Assembly: GCA_965153455.1 (NCBI GenBank)
Contig: OZ234495.1
Span: 22,068,875-22,132,874 of the forward strand
Reading direction: 5' to 3'
Length of the DNA stretch: 64,000 nt
DNA from: Sphagnum compactum
Lineage: Eukaryota; Bryophyta; Sphagnopsida; Sphagnales
Below the pieces are notes generated by a model. The model saw only the letters and a list, made by a program, of their open reading frames with translations, made no database searches and had not been told where the DNA came from. A program made the translations under genes and the position numbers. The stretch's first letter is position 1, and each line of letters opens with the position of its first letter. This document shows positions 36,195-49,352 of the stretch, piece after piece.

Positions 36195-36438
36195 TGTTGA
36201 AGACATTGATTGTTATTTGCAAGGTCAATGTGAAAGGCTTTCATGTCACTAATTTTTGGTACATAGTTTACGTAGTTACATTGTTATGACACAGCATGAC
36301 CATTTTACTGGTTGGTTAGTTGGTTAGAATTTAATTATCTTATTTGAGTCCGTTGCATTGAACGATTCTTGTAGTATTTAGCCAAACACTTAATCTGGTT
36401 ATTTGAAACTGCATTCTTGTACTAAGCAATCTTCTACA
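36195..36438 (+). repeat. Copia-like 3' LTR, copy B
   Basis: 244 bp starting TGTTGAAGACATTG and ending CTTCTACA, followed by AGGAT. A few bases are missing relative to A. Confidence 0.8.
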
Positions 36439-36443
36439 AGGAT

Positions 36444-39400
36444 GTGGGTCAATGATGTTGCCTCATCAGGTTTACTAATTGAATTGAAAAGAAGCTTAGC
36501 ATCGCAAAACACAGAAGTAGCTATGTAAAGGTAGCCAGCAAAGTACGTAGTGTGAACAACCCTGCCATTTATCAGGCTTCATAGTTTTACTTCATGTCTG
36601 AAGGAATTACTCTAGCCCCTCAGGACACACGAACAACTGAATATTGCACTCTTGCAATTGCTTCATCATTAGCAATCAGTCAGAAAACTAACATGTCCAG
36701 TCCGCAAATGCCTAATAATTGCTGCCTACTCTTCTTCAATTATGTAGCCACCTGTTGTTACTTTGTTTGGCTTTTGAATATTCATGGTGCTACTTTATTG
36801 ATCCTTCTGCATTATAGAGAGGTTACATGCAGTTATCATTTCTAGCTGCAAGGACTGTCTGCTCTATATCCTGTGAATTAAATCATTGAGCAGGAGCAAG
36901 GTTGGGACCTGCAGAGTTTCCACAGGAAGAATTGTTATACATAATATGGTGTTATGTATTGATTTAAAAGACTATGCTCAACCTAACTTGAGCCTGCAGT
37001 GAAACTTTCCAACTTCAATTTATTTTCATTTCACTTTCTCCTGAAAGCTAGTGGGCAAGCCTGGCTGTAGAGGTCTGATGCCTGCAAAATCTATCTCTAG
37101 GTGACAAATATAATTCAACTAGTGTAAGATGAACTCGAAGGTCAAGTTTACAGGATGCATAGTATAATCTCCTTACCCTGGCCATTCTTTCCTTTCAGAG
37201 GTCATGCGTCCAAGTATAAGAGCTCGACTCCCAAGTCTCTGGACATTTACCTGCAACCGAGCCTGAGCGTATGGAGAATTGAACAACTCACAACATTGGA
37301 TGGTTTTAGTGATCCACAAATTCAAGTTGATGGATGTGAGAATAGTCTTTTAACCAATGGATATGTAATATGGTTCTGGTTCAATGAATTCAAGTTAGTA
37401 CTATTTTAATGGGCAGATTTGAATTCTATTAAACACAACCTACTGAAGGAGACCACATTTGGACCTGGAATTGGGTTATCTACTTGCTCCTTCTGTTTGA
37501 TTTTCTTCTCCTGTTATGGTCTGTGGAACATTGTTCAAGTAGTCTAGTTCATTGCTCTTCACCATCTCATTAACCTACACAATGTCCCACGGGCCCATGA
37601 TGCTCTCAAGAATTCTCACTGGTTTCACAACTAATCATTGGCACCTTGACCAGAATGTGGCTGATGTTGATGCAGTGCTGTTGCTGCATCCAATCACCAT
37701 CCTAATGCATGACCGCTGCTGCCCTTACCAAACTGCCTACCATTGTCATGGTGTTGAACTGTCCAGTCACAGAACTGCAGTAGGTCATGACCTTGCAGCC
37801 ATTATTTGGCTACTGCAGCAAATTGCCTATCCCATATTTGAACCCCATTTGGATGATTTTATTCCACACCATAGTAAAAGCATTCCTGGGACATGGCACC
37901 AGCAATTTGAAAGAGCAAGTGGTTTCGGGATGTCAAGCTCCCACACGTCTGACACGACTATGTACATCCTTGGCAGGATCTCCATTCTCCACTGCCAATC
38001 GCAAGCACTTTGCACACTGCTTTGATGAAGGTTATTTTGGCGTTCAGGGCAATGATTGTCATTAATGTCACCCCATAGTGCCAATAATGTGCAAAGCACA
38101 CATGCATCCTTTCACTCGTCAGCTTGACTCACCAAAATTGATGCCATTTTGTGGCTTCCTGCACAATCAATGGTAAGAATTGTATATTACATAAAACTCC
38201 ACAATACACCTCTATCCACATACTCTTCTAGTGTTCAAGGCAACTCCAACCTCACCAACTCAAATGCAACAAAACATACTGAACTTCTCCAGGAAATGCA
38301 ATGATAGTGATTGATTACAAACTGCAAATAAGTACATTGGATGCCGAAACAAATTTTGGAAATCAACAGGTGAGAAGAGACAATTTGAGAGTGAAAGTGT
38401 TCACCCTCGACTTGGATTGTGTTTCCGCACCGGAACCCCGTATGAAGGCACTCCCACTAAACCACCAAACACCGTAGATATGATTAGGAATGACCTAGGA
38501 TACATACTAACTAACCTGTGAGAATATCAGCAGCTCCAATGTCAAATACATACTACCTAGACAAAATATGTGATTGACGCCAACGACATGTCACAATGTC
38601 CCGGGTACTTAGTAGCATTCCTTGACCATATGTTTCTAGATTTTTCCTAAAGTCTCGGAGTAGAGTTTTTCACCAGTAGAACAACCCGGGATCTTCATGA
38701 CCTTTGGCTTCTCATACAAACACATATGAACCCCAAATCTGGTCATTGCAGCCACATGCATCCATCAAACCCGCAACTGAATTCTGCAGAAAATCTAGTT
38801 TCAAAGTAACTAATCATTACCCATTGCATGTATTCCAGTGGTGATATTTAAATGTGTCATAATTAGTGGTAAAGCAGGTGTCCAGGAACCAGATTTCAGC
38901 CTAATGGCAAGCAGGGAAGGTGAGCTCATATTTTGGACTTCAACCACAGGATAGTAATGAGGCAGTTTGTCACAGGGCAGTCAAATATAAATTTTCTTGA
39001 TAACAGAAATGCAACATCTGAATCCTGATGCGGTTTCTGTTGATTGAAGCGTCTGTCGTAGACTTGTCCCTCCTTTGTCCTTCCATTTGGAACTCATGTT
39101 TGGAGCTTCTTCAAACTGCAACAAAAAACCAGAGTGAACTCACCACCCTCCAGATGTACCCCTGATGCATAAGTTGCAATTCTTGAAGATTAAGCATATT
39201 GGCTGTTGCCCATCAATTTTGACTAGTCTTAATTAAGAGATCTGCAATGTTGCTACGTGGATGCCACTCACACTGTCGGCCAGAGGTCTCCGAAATAGGA
39301 CCTCTAAAGAGACAACGCACAGAAAGGAATTTGTCTAATGACAAGAGGTCAGGCTTACTTTCAAATAAGAGGTTACAACTAATGACCTAAACTGCTCACA

Positions 39401-40098
39401 GTCCACCCAAAGTGTTACTCATGATCAACGACTCCCCCAGATGCATGTAAAGAGAAGAATCTCATTGCAATCCATTGCCAAGACTCAGCTACAGACGCAG
39501 GCATGGAGTGGATAAGAAATAAATTTCTCATCGATGGCATAGGAACACAAATCATACACATGCCAGAGAAAACTCACCTAAGTTCCTGTCTTGCACATTC
39601 AACTATCCCAGAAATTTCCAATTGGTAGCTGCAATATTGAATGCAAAAGCATGGTTCAAAGCCTAGCAAACTCATCCAGGCTGAACCAGATATCACAACC
39701 CTTCAACTCACCAGCCCACACAATGAGATAGAGCTGGCCACATGGATCAATGCTAGTACTAACCAAGAAGAGTAGCTGAATATAAACTCAAAACCTTCAA
39801 ACTTGTGCACACCTATGCTATTCACAATATCCACACAAGTGATTTCCACTTATCCGGATACTGAGACACACTCCTTGGTTACAGGGTAAAACATGGTACC
39901 ATTCATTTTTCAGTTGTTTCTAAGCTGATGCTTGTTTTTCTATATCTGTTGGTGACAACATTGAAGACGACCAATCTCTAGTGTTTTCTTTGCCTTAGTC
40001 AACAGTGGCTAGATATAGAATCAAGAACAATATACAATGTCTAACTAGCCAGAAATCAGATTTTTGAATGACAACAGCAGTCTGTTATAAAACCACCA
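36444..40098. other. Region collinear with A 17731-22704, no confident gene
   Basis: It lacks about 900 bp (junction at 36770/36771) and about 415 bp (junction near 39260) relative to A. From about 38100 to 40090 it is nearly identical to A, far closer than elsewhere in the unit. The longest frame (37552-38025) is disrupted in A and shows no domain. Confidence 0.5.
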
Positions 40099-40742
40099 TC
40101 ATATACCTACTAAACCCACTCTCATCACTTCTGCCACAAACCCCAGTTCTTCTAGCTGCTCATTATCTTTGACATTGTGAAGGTGGTCCATGGCATGATT
40201 GACAAACATTGGCACATGATACTTCTGAGTCATTTCAGAACGTATTGTCTCCCCATTGATCTTGGAAAGCTCATTCAAAGTTTTCTGTGCATCAAACACA
40301 TATTTTGAAGTAGTGTTTGTGTCTCTGGTTTAATGCCCCATACACCAACAAAGGTTGGCTCTATCTTTCCACACATGCCACAGCCAAGGTATTCGAGCCG
40401 TTCATTGGAGTCCTCTAAAACTGCAAGTGGTAAAGGACTCGGTAGATTGCAAGTGAATTCATATTCTGCTGAAGACCTCTTTTTTGCACTCAAGTCTTGG
40501 TATACGAAGCCCCTCCACACATCCAAACTTGTACAATTTTCATAGGCTTCCTCTCGTGCAAAGGTTTTTCTAGTGGTTCTGTTTTTTGTTAAAGTCGCTC
40601 CAATGTGAATATCCTAGAAGCCTATTTGGGCACCTACACCCATTCCTAATGCATCATTATTACAACCGGTTTGAGTTTGTCTGAGAACTAATTTTTCCAT
40701 CTTTGGTAATCCCCATCACTAAATCAAAAAAGAATAGTTGGT

Positions 40743-41681
40743 GAAGAAAATGTCGTGGAATTTTTTTTCGCAAGTGCTCGGAGCATGTCGAGAATTGTGG
40801 GAGTTGGACTTGGATTTGCCAAGGTGGTCGTGAGCTTAAGTAATTTGAAGGTGAAATAGTTGGTATTGGCCAAAAAAACTGGGAGGCTGTATTGCCCAAA
40901 TTTACTACAGGGGACAAAAAGCTTGAAGTAGTAAGCATTGCTACTGCCAACATGAGGGGAGCAGGATCACACAAAAACCCAACATTTAATTCGTTTTTTA
41001 CAGGCAAAAAAAGTGCACAGAAATATGGTGTCGGTTTGTTCTCTGGCAATACAGTTCGTGTGCAATCCACTGATGTCCCACATGAATTTGACTATGACAT
41101 GGTCTTCCATGAACTAGTGGAGTATTTGATGTTGATGAATGTAGACCTTGTTAAGATTGGTAATCAATGTGCTAGAGTTGATGGAGGAGGATCAAGTAGC
41201 AGTGAAGAGAGCAAATCAAATCAAACTAACAGAGGTGATGCTTAAATCAGATAAAACACATCATACTCTACATCTTGGTAGTGGAAAGGAAATCAAAATC
41301 GAATACTGATGATGATGAAATTATGATGATGATATTTCACCCTCCAAGGGACAACCTCAAGAAGAGGCTCATGAGAGTGTTCGAAAAAATAATGTGAGAT
41401 AATTATTCTCCCAAGTCCTGAAGGTTCATTGTGGAATACAGAAGATAAAGAGCTGCATGAAACACCTACATGGTTGAATGATGCATCAATAGACGCTGAA
41501 CTTGTCTTTGAGTTTGATATGAATGGAAAGTTTTGGTAATCAGATATATGTGACAACCACAACAACATTCAATCTTGGGAACTCTGCACCAAAAAAACCA
41601 TTCAAAGATTCATTTGGATGGTATCATGACCCCCTCATGACGTCCTTGAAAAATCGGTTTAGTGATGCCAGATTGCAACGT
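40743..41681 (+). repeat. Inverted-repeat arm 1 (inverted copy of the C-terminal coding region)
   Basis: A plus-strand copy of sequence that elsewhere lies on the minus strand. It reads SRIVGVGLEFAKVV and then PKFTTGDKKLEVVSIATANM, with a 117-codon open frame at 40892-41245 ending in a stop. It pairs with 41925-42860. Confidence 0.85.
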
Positions 41682-41924
41682 TCTGATTAGTCTTGGTATA
41701 TGAAACCCCTCCACACATCCAAACTTGTACACTTCTCATAGGCTTCGTCTCGTGCAAAGGTTTTTCTAGTGGTTCTGTTTTTTGTAAGAAACGCTCCAAT
41801 GTAAGTATTTTGAAAGCCTATTCGGGCATCTACACCCATTCCTAATGCATCATTATTAGAACTGGTTTGAGTTTGTCTCCGAACTAACTTTCCATCTTTG
41901 GTAATCCCAATCACTAAAGCAAAA
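41682..41924 (-). repeat. Spacer of the inverted repeat, itself a duplicate of about 40490-40735
   Basis: About 243 bp carrying the VWRGFIYQD and GITKDGKL coding region, directly repeated from the adjacent 40490-40735 segment. It would form the loop of a hairpin transcript. Confidence 0.8.
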
Positions 41925-42860
41925 CGTCGCAATCTGGCATCTCGAGCCTGATTTCTCAAGGATGTAATGAGGGGGTCATGATACCATTCAAATGAATCTC
42001 TGAATGGTCTTCTTGGTGCAGAGTCCCAAGATCGAATGTTGTTGTGGTTGTCATAGATATTTGTTTACCAAAACTTTCCATTCATATCAAATTCAAAGAC
42101 AAGTTCAGCGTCTATTAATGCATCATTCAACCGTATAAGTGCTTCATGAAACTCCTTATCTTCTGTATTCCAAAATGAACCTCCAGGACCTGGGAGAACA
42201 ATTATCTCGCATTTTTTCTTCTAAACACTCTCATGCTCCTCTTGAGGTTATCCCTTGGAAGGTGAAATATCATTATCATTTTCATCATCATCAGTATTCG
42301 ATTTTGATTTTCCTTTCCACCACCAAGATGTAGAATATGATGTGTTTTGTCTGATTTGAGCATCACCTCTGTTACCTTGATTTGATTTGTTCTCTTCACT
42401 GCTACTTCATCTTGTTCCATCACCTCCAGCACTTTGATTGCAAATCTTGGCAAGGTCTACATTCATCAACATCAAATACTCCACTAGCTCATGAAAGACC
42501 ATGTCATAGTCAAATTCATCTGGAACATCAATGGATTGCACGTGAATTGTATTGTTAGAGCACAAACCAACATCATATTTCTATGCATTTTCTTTTGCCT
42601 GTCAAAAGCGCATTAAATGTTGAGTTTTTGTGTGATCCCGATCCCCTGATGTTGGCAGTAGCAATGCTTGCTACTTCAAACTTTTTGTCCACTGCAATAA
42701 ATTTGGGCAATACAACCTCCCAACTTTTTTTGCCAATCCAAAATATTTTCACCTCCAAATTACTTAAGCTCACGACCACCTTGACAAATTCAAGTCCAAC
42801 TCCCACAATTCTTGACATGCTCAGAGCACTTGGGAAAAACAATTCCACGGCATTTTCTTC
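41925..42860 (-). repeat. Inverted-repeat arm 2
   Basis: Minus-strand copy of the same coding region, broken by frameshifts and stops. Its outer end (CATTTTCTTC at 42851-42860) pairs with GAAGAAAATG at 40743, and its inner end (CAATCTGGCATC at about 41929) pairs with GATGCCAGATTG at 41663. Confidence 0.85.
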
Positions 42861-44190
42861 ATAAGCTATTCTCCAGCCAATGGTGATACTTGGAATTTCA
42901 CCAATTTGACCAATTGCTTGCTCATTCTTAGACACATGTACACCAAGTTGGCCAACTGGCTTCTCATCGACTCCCACCTCCGTAGACATCCCTACACCAA
43001 GTTGGCCTTATTCCGTGATGCCAAACACAGATCATATAGTCACTTTGTTGCACTGCCACACAGTTCTACTAACCATAAAATAATGCCCTTCTGTTATTTC
43101 AACCCAATCTCAAGAAAATTAGTCAAAATTCTGAGGCAATGTAATATCCTACATGTGGTGGCTTGCAGATCACATGAGGACTTCAATTACCAACTCGTTA
43201 TTCCTGAATTTGTTTTGTGTTCTTTATGTTAGGTTTGCCAAATTGTATCATACTATGTGTGGTGAAGGTCTCTTCAACATACCATTTTTCAGATGCTGCA
43301 GCAGCATCGACACTCATGAGAAGATGTTTAACACGTCTGAGCTCAGCACAGATCTCCAAGAAAGGTGGCCTCATACTGGCATCAGTATCCCAACAACACT
43401 CTATCAAAAATGAGAGAGACGTGGGTAGGGAAGCAGGTAAAGTTGGCCTCATGCCTGCCTAGGTCCTGGCTCTTATTTCAGTGCGTGGTATACTTCCGAA
43501 TGGCACCCTCCCTGTGAGGATCTCAGAACATGTGATAGCAAAGCTATAGACATCTGTCTTGAATGGGTTTCCCAGCTGCTCTCATAATTTCCCAGCTCGG
43601 GTGCCTTCCATGGAGTTGTACCTACAGACTTCAGCTCAGAAAAGCACTCTCTTCGCGAGCATGTTTCAGGAACATGATTTTCAGCCAAGCAGCTAGTGCT
43701 AGCAAATGCGGTACAAAAACCTGCAACTTTGACCTGCACATAGCCTGCATCCACCATCTCAGGGATGCTTACAGCATTGACCAAAATGTTCGTGGACTTG
43801 AGGTCCCTGTGTACTATCCCTTTTTGGTGCAAATATTCCATTCCCTCAGCTATTTGTAACATGATGTCCACTGCAACAGGAAGCTCGAAAACTGCCTCAC
43901 GGTCAGAAGACATAGACGTCGAGAAACACTCAATGTGGTTTCGAAGATCTGTGCGCATGAGCTCCATCACAAGATAGCAGGGATCAGAAATGGTACAACC
44001 AAATACTTGCAGGACGTGCGGGTGAGAGAGATCTGCCAGGATCTTCCTTTCCTACAAGTACAGGGGATGATCGTAGTATTTTCCCGCAAAGCTTTGACCC
44101 AGCCAATTTATTTTATGCACATGCCCAAAAGCTCCCTTGCCAATGACCTGAATTGTTCTGAGCTCTTTTGGTTCTATAGTGAGCAGGAAG

Positions 44191-44808
44191 ACTCTCCTAG
44201 CAGCAACAAGAGTAACCGAAATCCCAGCCTGACTAACGACCCATGGGCAGACACAAAAGGCTAGGCACATACAAGTACTGCAATTTTCCGTGTCTAACAA
44301 CTACCGACAACTACCGACAGTTTAATGGCCGCGGACAAGCACACAAGTTTAGCCCTGCGGCAATGATCGCCGGCCAGCGACTGATGTGGAGGCTCACCGA
44401 CAGTCCCTACGCGCAAGGTTGCCATTGTTCCATCACCGCTCAGGCAGCCATTTTGTTCCTCCCACGGCTTGTCTATTGCCCTCCAGCCAGGAAACTTCGT
44501 TTTTGCAGCAGCGGAGCTCCTGAGCGGAACGCATGTGCAAGTCGGCCCACACAACGGCCTCCGAGCAGAGCGGGGCTCGGTTGTCGGACCGCCTTCTCGT
44601 GGCTGAGCGGACGTTTTCCTGTGGATGTGCGCAGGCCTTGTGCGAACGTCGGAGAGGAGTACCAGACACACAACGGAGATAGAAGAGTGGAGGCGCGAGA
44701 GCACGACTCGGGATGGAGAAGGTGAATCAAGCTGCTGAAGGAAAGCTTTAGGGTTAGGGTCGGAAGAGTGAATTTGATTCATTGAGTGCGCAGTTATGGG
44801 GTGCCGCT
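44191..44808. other. Orphan distal upstream region of unit B
   Basis: Aligns with A 26534-27158 and includes the GC-rich island and the TTTAGGGTTAGGG word. Open frames on both strands (about 160 codons) are not shared in frame with A, so I do not call a gene. Confidence 0.55.
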
Positions 44809-45641
44809 CTTGGTGTGAAACTTCAGAAAATCTTGTTGGTGCTTGAGAACCGGCAGTAGTTAATATTAGCTTGGGGCAGAATTGTACGTTAAAATTTACT
44901 GACTCTGCTTTTTAAAATGAAACAGGGCAGGCATTTGTCTTTTTAATCATCATCAACCCCAGCCAGGGTTGTATTTTTTGCAATTTTGTGATGTAGCCAA
45001 ACTGGCAATCATCCACATGAAGAGTTAGCCAAATTTGGCTGTAGACCAAATATGGAAGTAAATTTTTTAAAGACTACTGAAGTTCACCAGTTCTTTCCCA
45101 AATATTCATTTGTTTTTTCAAAATGAGCTTAGGCAGTTGCAAATTTAATTTTCCAAAATTTCAACAAGTTCAGGAATAAATATGCAAAGTACACCTTCTG
45201 TTGTGTATTTGGAATAGTAACGCAATGGTTGGGACACTAAATAGTCTTTCACAACTTGGGGGTTTCATTCTTAACAATTTCAACAAATATCGATAAATAT
45301 GAACGATACTTTTTGTGAATTCTTTTTGTGCCAAACATCGGTGCCTATGGTAGTCATTTAATATTTTTGGCTACCTGCTCCAACCTGTTATCTTTATTTT
45401 CCCAAAGTTTGGCAAATTAGAGCTATTTTTTCACAAAATTCCATTGCATGTGTGGAAATCATATTTCAGGTTGCAAAAAATGCAAAATCTCACCCAAATA
45501 AACCACTGACCAAGTTGTTTACACTTACCGCTTTCTAGCTACTGGGGGAAAATTGGAAAATTCTTGACGCAAGGTCTAGCCGAGTGTTGACTTCATAGAC
45601 AATCATTTCTAGCTATTGGGCAAAAATTGGAAATTCTTGAA

Positions 45642-45890
45642 TCAAGGTCTAGCCGAGTGTTGGCTTCCCAGACACCCATTGGCGCAGTGTTGCCTCATCA
45701 GTATACGAAAACACTGAATGATTTCTGCCATTTGTGGTTTGGGTGGCTCAAAGTCTAACGCCAAATCACCTCTCTTTGCCTCGATCTTTGCCAATTTTGC
45801 CAGAAGAGCTCTGCAAACTACATCTCCAGAGATCTTGGTGAATTCCACATTCTTTTTTCCAGGCAGAAATTTTGTCCTTCCAAGTAAAGT
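45642..45890 (-). other. Possible decayed exon in unit C leader
   Basis: The minus strand is open for about 68 codons and reads VEFTKISGDVVCRALLAKLA and then DFEPPKPQMAEIIQCF, which looks protein-like. The frame is broken in B. I do not recognise it. It could be a relic exon of a gene present in the ancestral unit. Confidence 0.25.
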
Positions 45891-46773
45891 TACAAGTTGA
45901 GGAAATCATGACATCAGTTCCTCACAAATAGATTATATTCCAGGGCACAGCAGTGTATGAAAGGAGAGTTACTCGCATTCCCACTGGAAAAAGGAAAGAT
46001 ATGGTGTAGCACTTGGGAGACATAGTTCACAAAAAAAGAAAGGTCAAATCCTCGCTCAACAACCATTAACAAACCATGTAGGGGAAGTGGAAGTTAAAAT
46101 ATGGAATATTCAAACAGGAGAGAAGTCAGAACACCAATGTTTGAATACATTTGTACCATATATGTCATTACCCAATGTCATTTTGTCATTTTAATTTGTA
46201 CCATGTGCCACAATAAACATCACATATCACACATTGTAATGAATGAAACCACGACGTTTATTTCACACATGGCTCATGTCACAACTTTTTGTGTGAGAAA
46301 AACCACATTTTTTTGTAGTGAATTCCATGTTGCATGTATAATATGTTGTGTGACTATTATTAGTAGATCTCTTTCAAAATTTTACACTCTGCATGGATGA
46401 AGAGAAAAACATTTGAAATGAGGCATGGAATGATATGAAGTTGATTTTTCAAGTATCCTTCAATTATGCTCACATTTACATCGATGGTATCGTCGTGGCT
46501 TTTTACAATGTTTAAATACCACACACGTATACCATGACTTCAATCTACATGTAGGACTACTAAAAAAAATCTAGAAAAATCATCCTTGAAAATTAACATA
46601 TTCTTTGTCAAATCCTTTTATTTTGTTCACTCCACTTAGAAGCAAGTAACATTGGAAACAATAGAACTCAAATATGGTGTAGAAAAAATTGTAAGAATCA
46701 ATAGGTAATATTTATTTATGACAACTCACAAAATGATGCCACAACTATTGAATCTCGAGAGTAATGCAAGGAT

Positions 46774-46942
46774 TGTTGAAGACATTGATTATTATATGGA
46801 AGTTGCAATGAAAAGCTTTGACGTAATTAATTTTGTTACATTTTCAAATGGCCAATGACTTTTGTAGTAAGTAACTAGACATTTAATATGGTTGTGTAGG
46901 CTCTAAACGCAACCACATTCTTGTAATATGCAATCTTCCACA
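46774..46942 (+). repeat. Copia-like 5' LTR, copy C
   Basis: 169 bp starting TGTTGAAGACATTG and ending CTTCCACA. An internal block of about 85 bp present in A and B is missing. Confidence 0.75.
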
Positions 46943-49106
46943 TGGTATCACGATAAACTTTTTTAGAAAATTTCCCTATGGACCACCAAGAAAAATTTGA
47001 GTCCTTTCTATGCAAACATGAAATGGTTTGTTTTACAATGGAAAAAATACAATAATCCCCTTATTTCACAATGGGAACATTAGAATAAAACAATTAAACA
47101 TTGGTCCCACAATTCTCACATGAAGAGTTTTCCTTGTGTTTTGTTATTTCAACTTCAAAATTTTGTCAAAGGTCCATTTTTCTCCCTCTAGGGAATGCCA
47201 AATAAAGTTTGTTATGTAATCGAACAAGTGTAGGACAATAGTCGTATTTCGACTAGAACTTGTACCTTTAGGAGATTAAACATAATGCTTGGGAAGTAGC
47301 TTTGGTCGTATTGCTTTCAACTTTGACTCGAAAATCGTCAAAATGTTAGGTTTTAAAATGTTAACAATGCTCCACCAAACATCATGCATTTCCTCTTCAC
47401 AACCCATGTGGATGCATTTGGAAAAACTCCTAAAATGCACAATCGTACACCAACAATGATACATGTGGGTGCCTTCATGCTAATAGGAACCACACTTGCC
47501 CACTTAAATGATTGTTTATCTTAGAATATTTTCAAAGTATTTTAGAAATCATTCGTTTTAAAGTTGAAATTTTCAAATATGACTTAATAAGATGTTACAA
47601 TATATCATTATGTAACTATTTGTTTAAAGAAACTTTCCCAAAATATGTCATATTAAAAGAAATTCCCCAAAAATAAGGCTCACAATGTTCAATAAACATT
47701 AATTACAATGTTTAATGAGTGTTTTTGAGTATTCTATCTTGATTAAAATCATTCCAAATCATACCACATGTTTTCCATTATATATTAAAGACATTGTCAT
47801 GTAAACAAATTAAAGACTTGTGACATTAATACAAATTTTGACACAAAAAACACAAAAAACCAAACATTTGTTACACATCCTATGGCTCATTTTAGTGTGA
47901 ACAAAACCATGTGTTTGCAACACACTAACTTCCATGTCTACATAGGTCTAAATTTCAAACCACAAAATGGGCAATGCCTAATCATAAAAAAATCATCTTA
48001 AGTTGTCATGTTCAACAAGATGCAATGGAAATGACATTACATTACTACTATGATAACCTAGTCCTTACAACAATGGAAAAATAAGTTTTACAACATCACA
48101 ATTTCGTTTACAAAAATTGACCTTCTTTTTTAAACCACATATTAAGATGAAAGCACATTAAGGCGTAACACTTCAAAGCACATGTGGAAGTCCATAATTA
48201 CATAAATTAACACTACGAAAATAGTGAGAAAGTAAAATACCTTGAATCACATAAATCATTTGACAAGTTATCATTAGGCATTTATTATAATATATGAATG
48301 GTATTTACGATTGTAAACTTAATCATGGCTATAATCATATTTGTTACATTTTAGTGTAGTGGTCAATTATATTTAATAACACGTCTAATTACAAATCTTG
48401 GACTCTTGTAAAAATTGTGTCATGACAACATTTTATGGATAGTGTAATGTGCAACCCATTAACCTACTACCCTCATAATCAATGCATATTTTCTTGAATA
48501 CTTTTTTTTTTTCGCTTTTGTAAGGTGTTCAAAAGCATTTGTGATATCCTATTTTGATTTCACCCACATGTTCATAATGATAGATAATTATGGGTTGTTC
48601 AACTTCCCAATTCCATCATTAACCTTATGGGTTATTCCCAAACTTCCACTACGTTAACAAAGATTGAATAGTTGTGTTATTTAAAAAGATTATTTTGCTT
48701 AGTTTATTTATTGAAGCCTTCCTTGTATTCAACCTTTAATAAAAAAAATTGGTGAACTACATTTATTACACAACCACCTCTAGCACAATAACACTCATGT
48801 ATCTTCCATTTCAAACCAAATTTCCTTCGTTGTTATAAGTTTTGTGTCATCCTCATCATCATTCAATAATTTTGGGCCAAATAACTTTTTCACCCTTGTT
48901 GTTTTCAGATTGTCCATTCTACATAATACATACATCAATGCATTTTCTTGCCTTTCATCTCCATTACAACCCTTTTAGCAATGCCCAAAGATGTAGTCTA
49001 AAAGCAAAAAAATGCAAAACTTTTGATGAATGACCATCTATAAGCCTTCCACTTTCACCATTAGTTCAAGATCCTTATTAAACACATAACTATACCAATT
49101 TTTGTT
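46943..49106. other. Decayed retrotransposon interior, copy C, no gene
   Basis: AT-rich, with a deletion junction near 48290 where sequence equivalent to A about 12250 joins A about 14735. No coding sequence was recognised. Confidence 0.6.
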
Positions 49107-49352
49107 TTGAATAGGTTTGAAATATTTGTGGATTTCCTCCATTTTCTAAAGCCTAGCATTGTTTTTTCACTTATAGAAACAAAGTACATGACATCTAATA
49201 ATGGGGTGAAAACACTCAATCATGAAACACACCACCCTTTTAGGCCCCTATTATTTTGCAAGAATGTTTTAGGTGGTTACAAAATATGGTGGTTGACTTT
49301 TTGTGTCACAATGCAATTTTTTATAGAATGTCATGCATTTACATGCTATTAA
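49107..49352 (+). pseudogene. Copia RNase H remnant, copy C
   Basis: Reads KPSIVFSLIETKYMTSNNGV, the same segment as in A and B. It is isolated and non-functional. Confidence 0.5.

Larger units (their letters stand above)
29125..36438 (+). mobile_element. Decayed Copia-like LTR retrotransposon, copy B
   Basis: Collinear with copy A: left LTR 29125-29375, right LTR 36195-36438 and target duplication AGGAT at 29120-29124 and 36439-36443. TGGTATCACAAC again follows the left LTR. The right LTR is preceded by CAAGGGGAGG, close to a canonical Copia purine tract. The interior is non-coding except for the RNase H remnant. Confidence 0.85.
40099..44190 (-). pseudogene. Degenerate paralogue of the MLKL-like fusion gene
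   Basis: Homologous to 22705-25615 in A. The kinase part (about 43198-44190) begins only at VFLLTIEPKELR because the DUF1221 region and promoter are deleted at 44190 (microhomology AAG). It has a TAG replacing a lysine codon at 44052-44054, a one-base deletion near 43573 in the YESSW region and a scrambled patch at about 43450-43490. The intron acceptor is mutated (CATCAC) and followed by TAA. The C-terminal region is split: 40099-40735 minus, 40743-41681 plus (inverted), 41682-43013 minus. This copy keeps the catalytic-loop asparagine (HRDLKSTNIL) but also has GF in place of DF, so the DFG loss predates the duplication. Confidence 0.85.
27159..44808. repeat. Tandem array unit B (about 17.65 kb, degenerate copy)
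   Basis: Starts at the same CTTGGTGTGAAAC word as A and C and is collinear with A. Differences from A: it keeps about 510 bp absent in A, lacks A 18057-18956, A 21447-21862 and A 25616-26533, and carries an inverted duplication at 40743-42860. Deletion junctions show 2-3 bp of microhomology. The A/B and B/C junctions are of the same kind, as expected for tandem duplication. Confidence 0.9.

Noticed and set aside
37552-38025. 157-codon plus-strand frame in unit B
   Set aside because: Shifted in the nearly identical copy A (19684-20206), has no domain and overlaps minus-strand frames.
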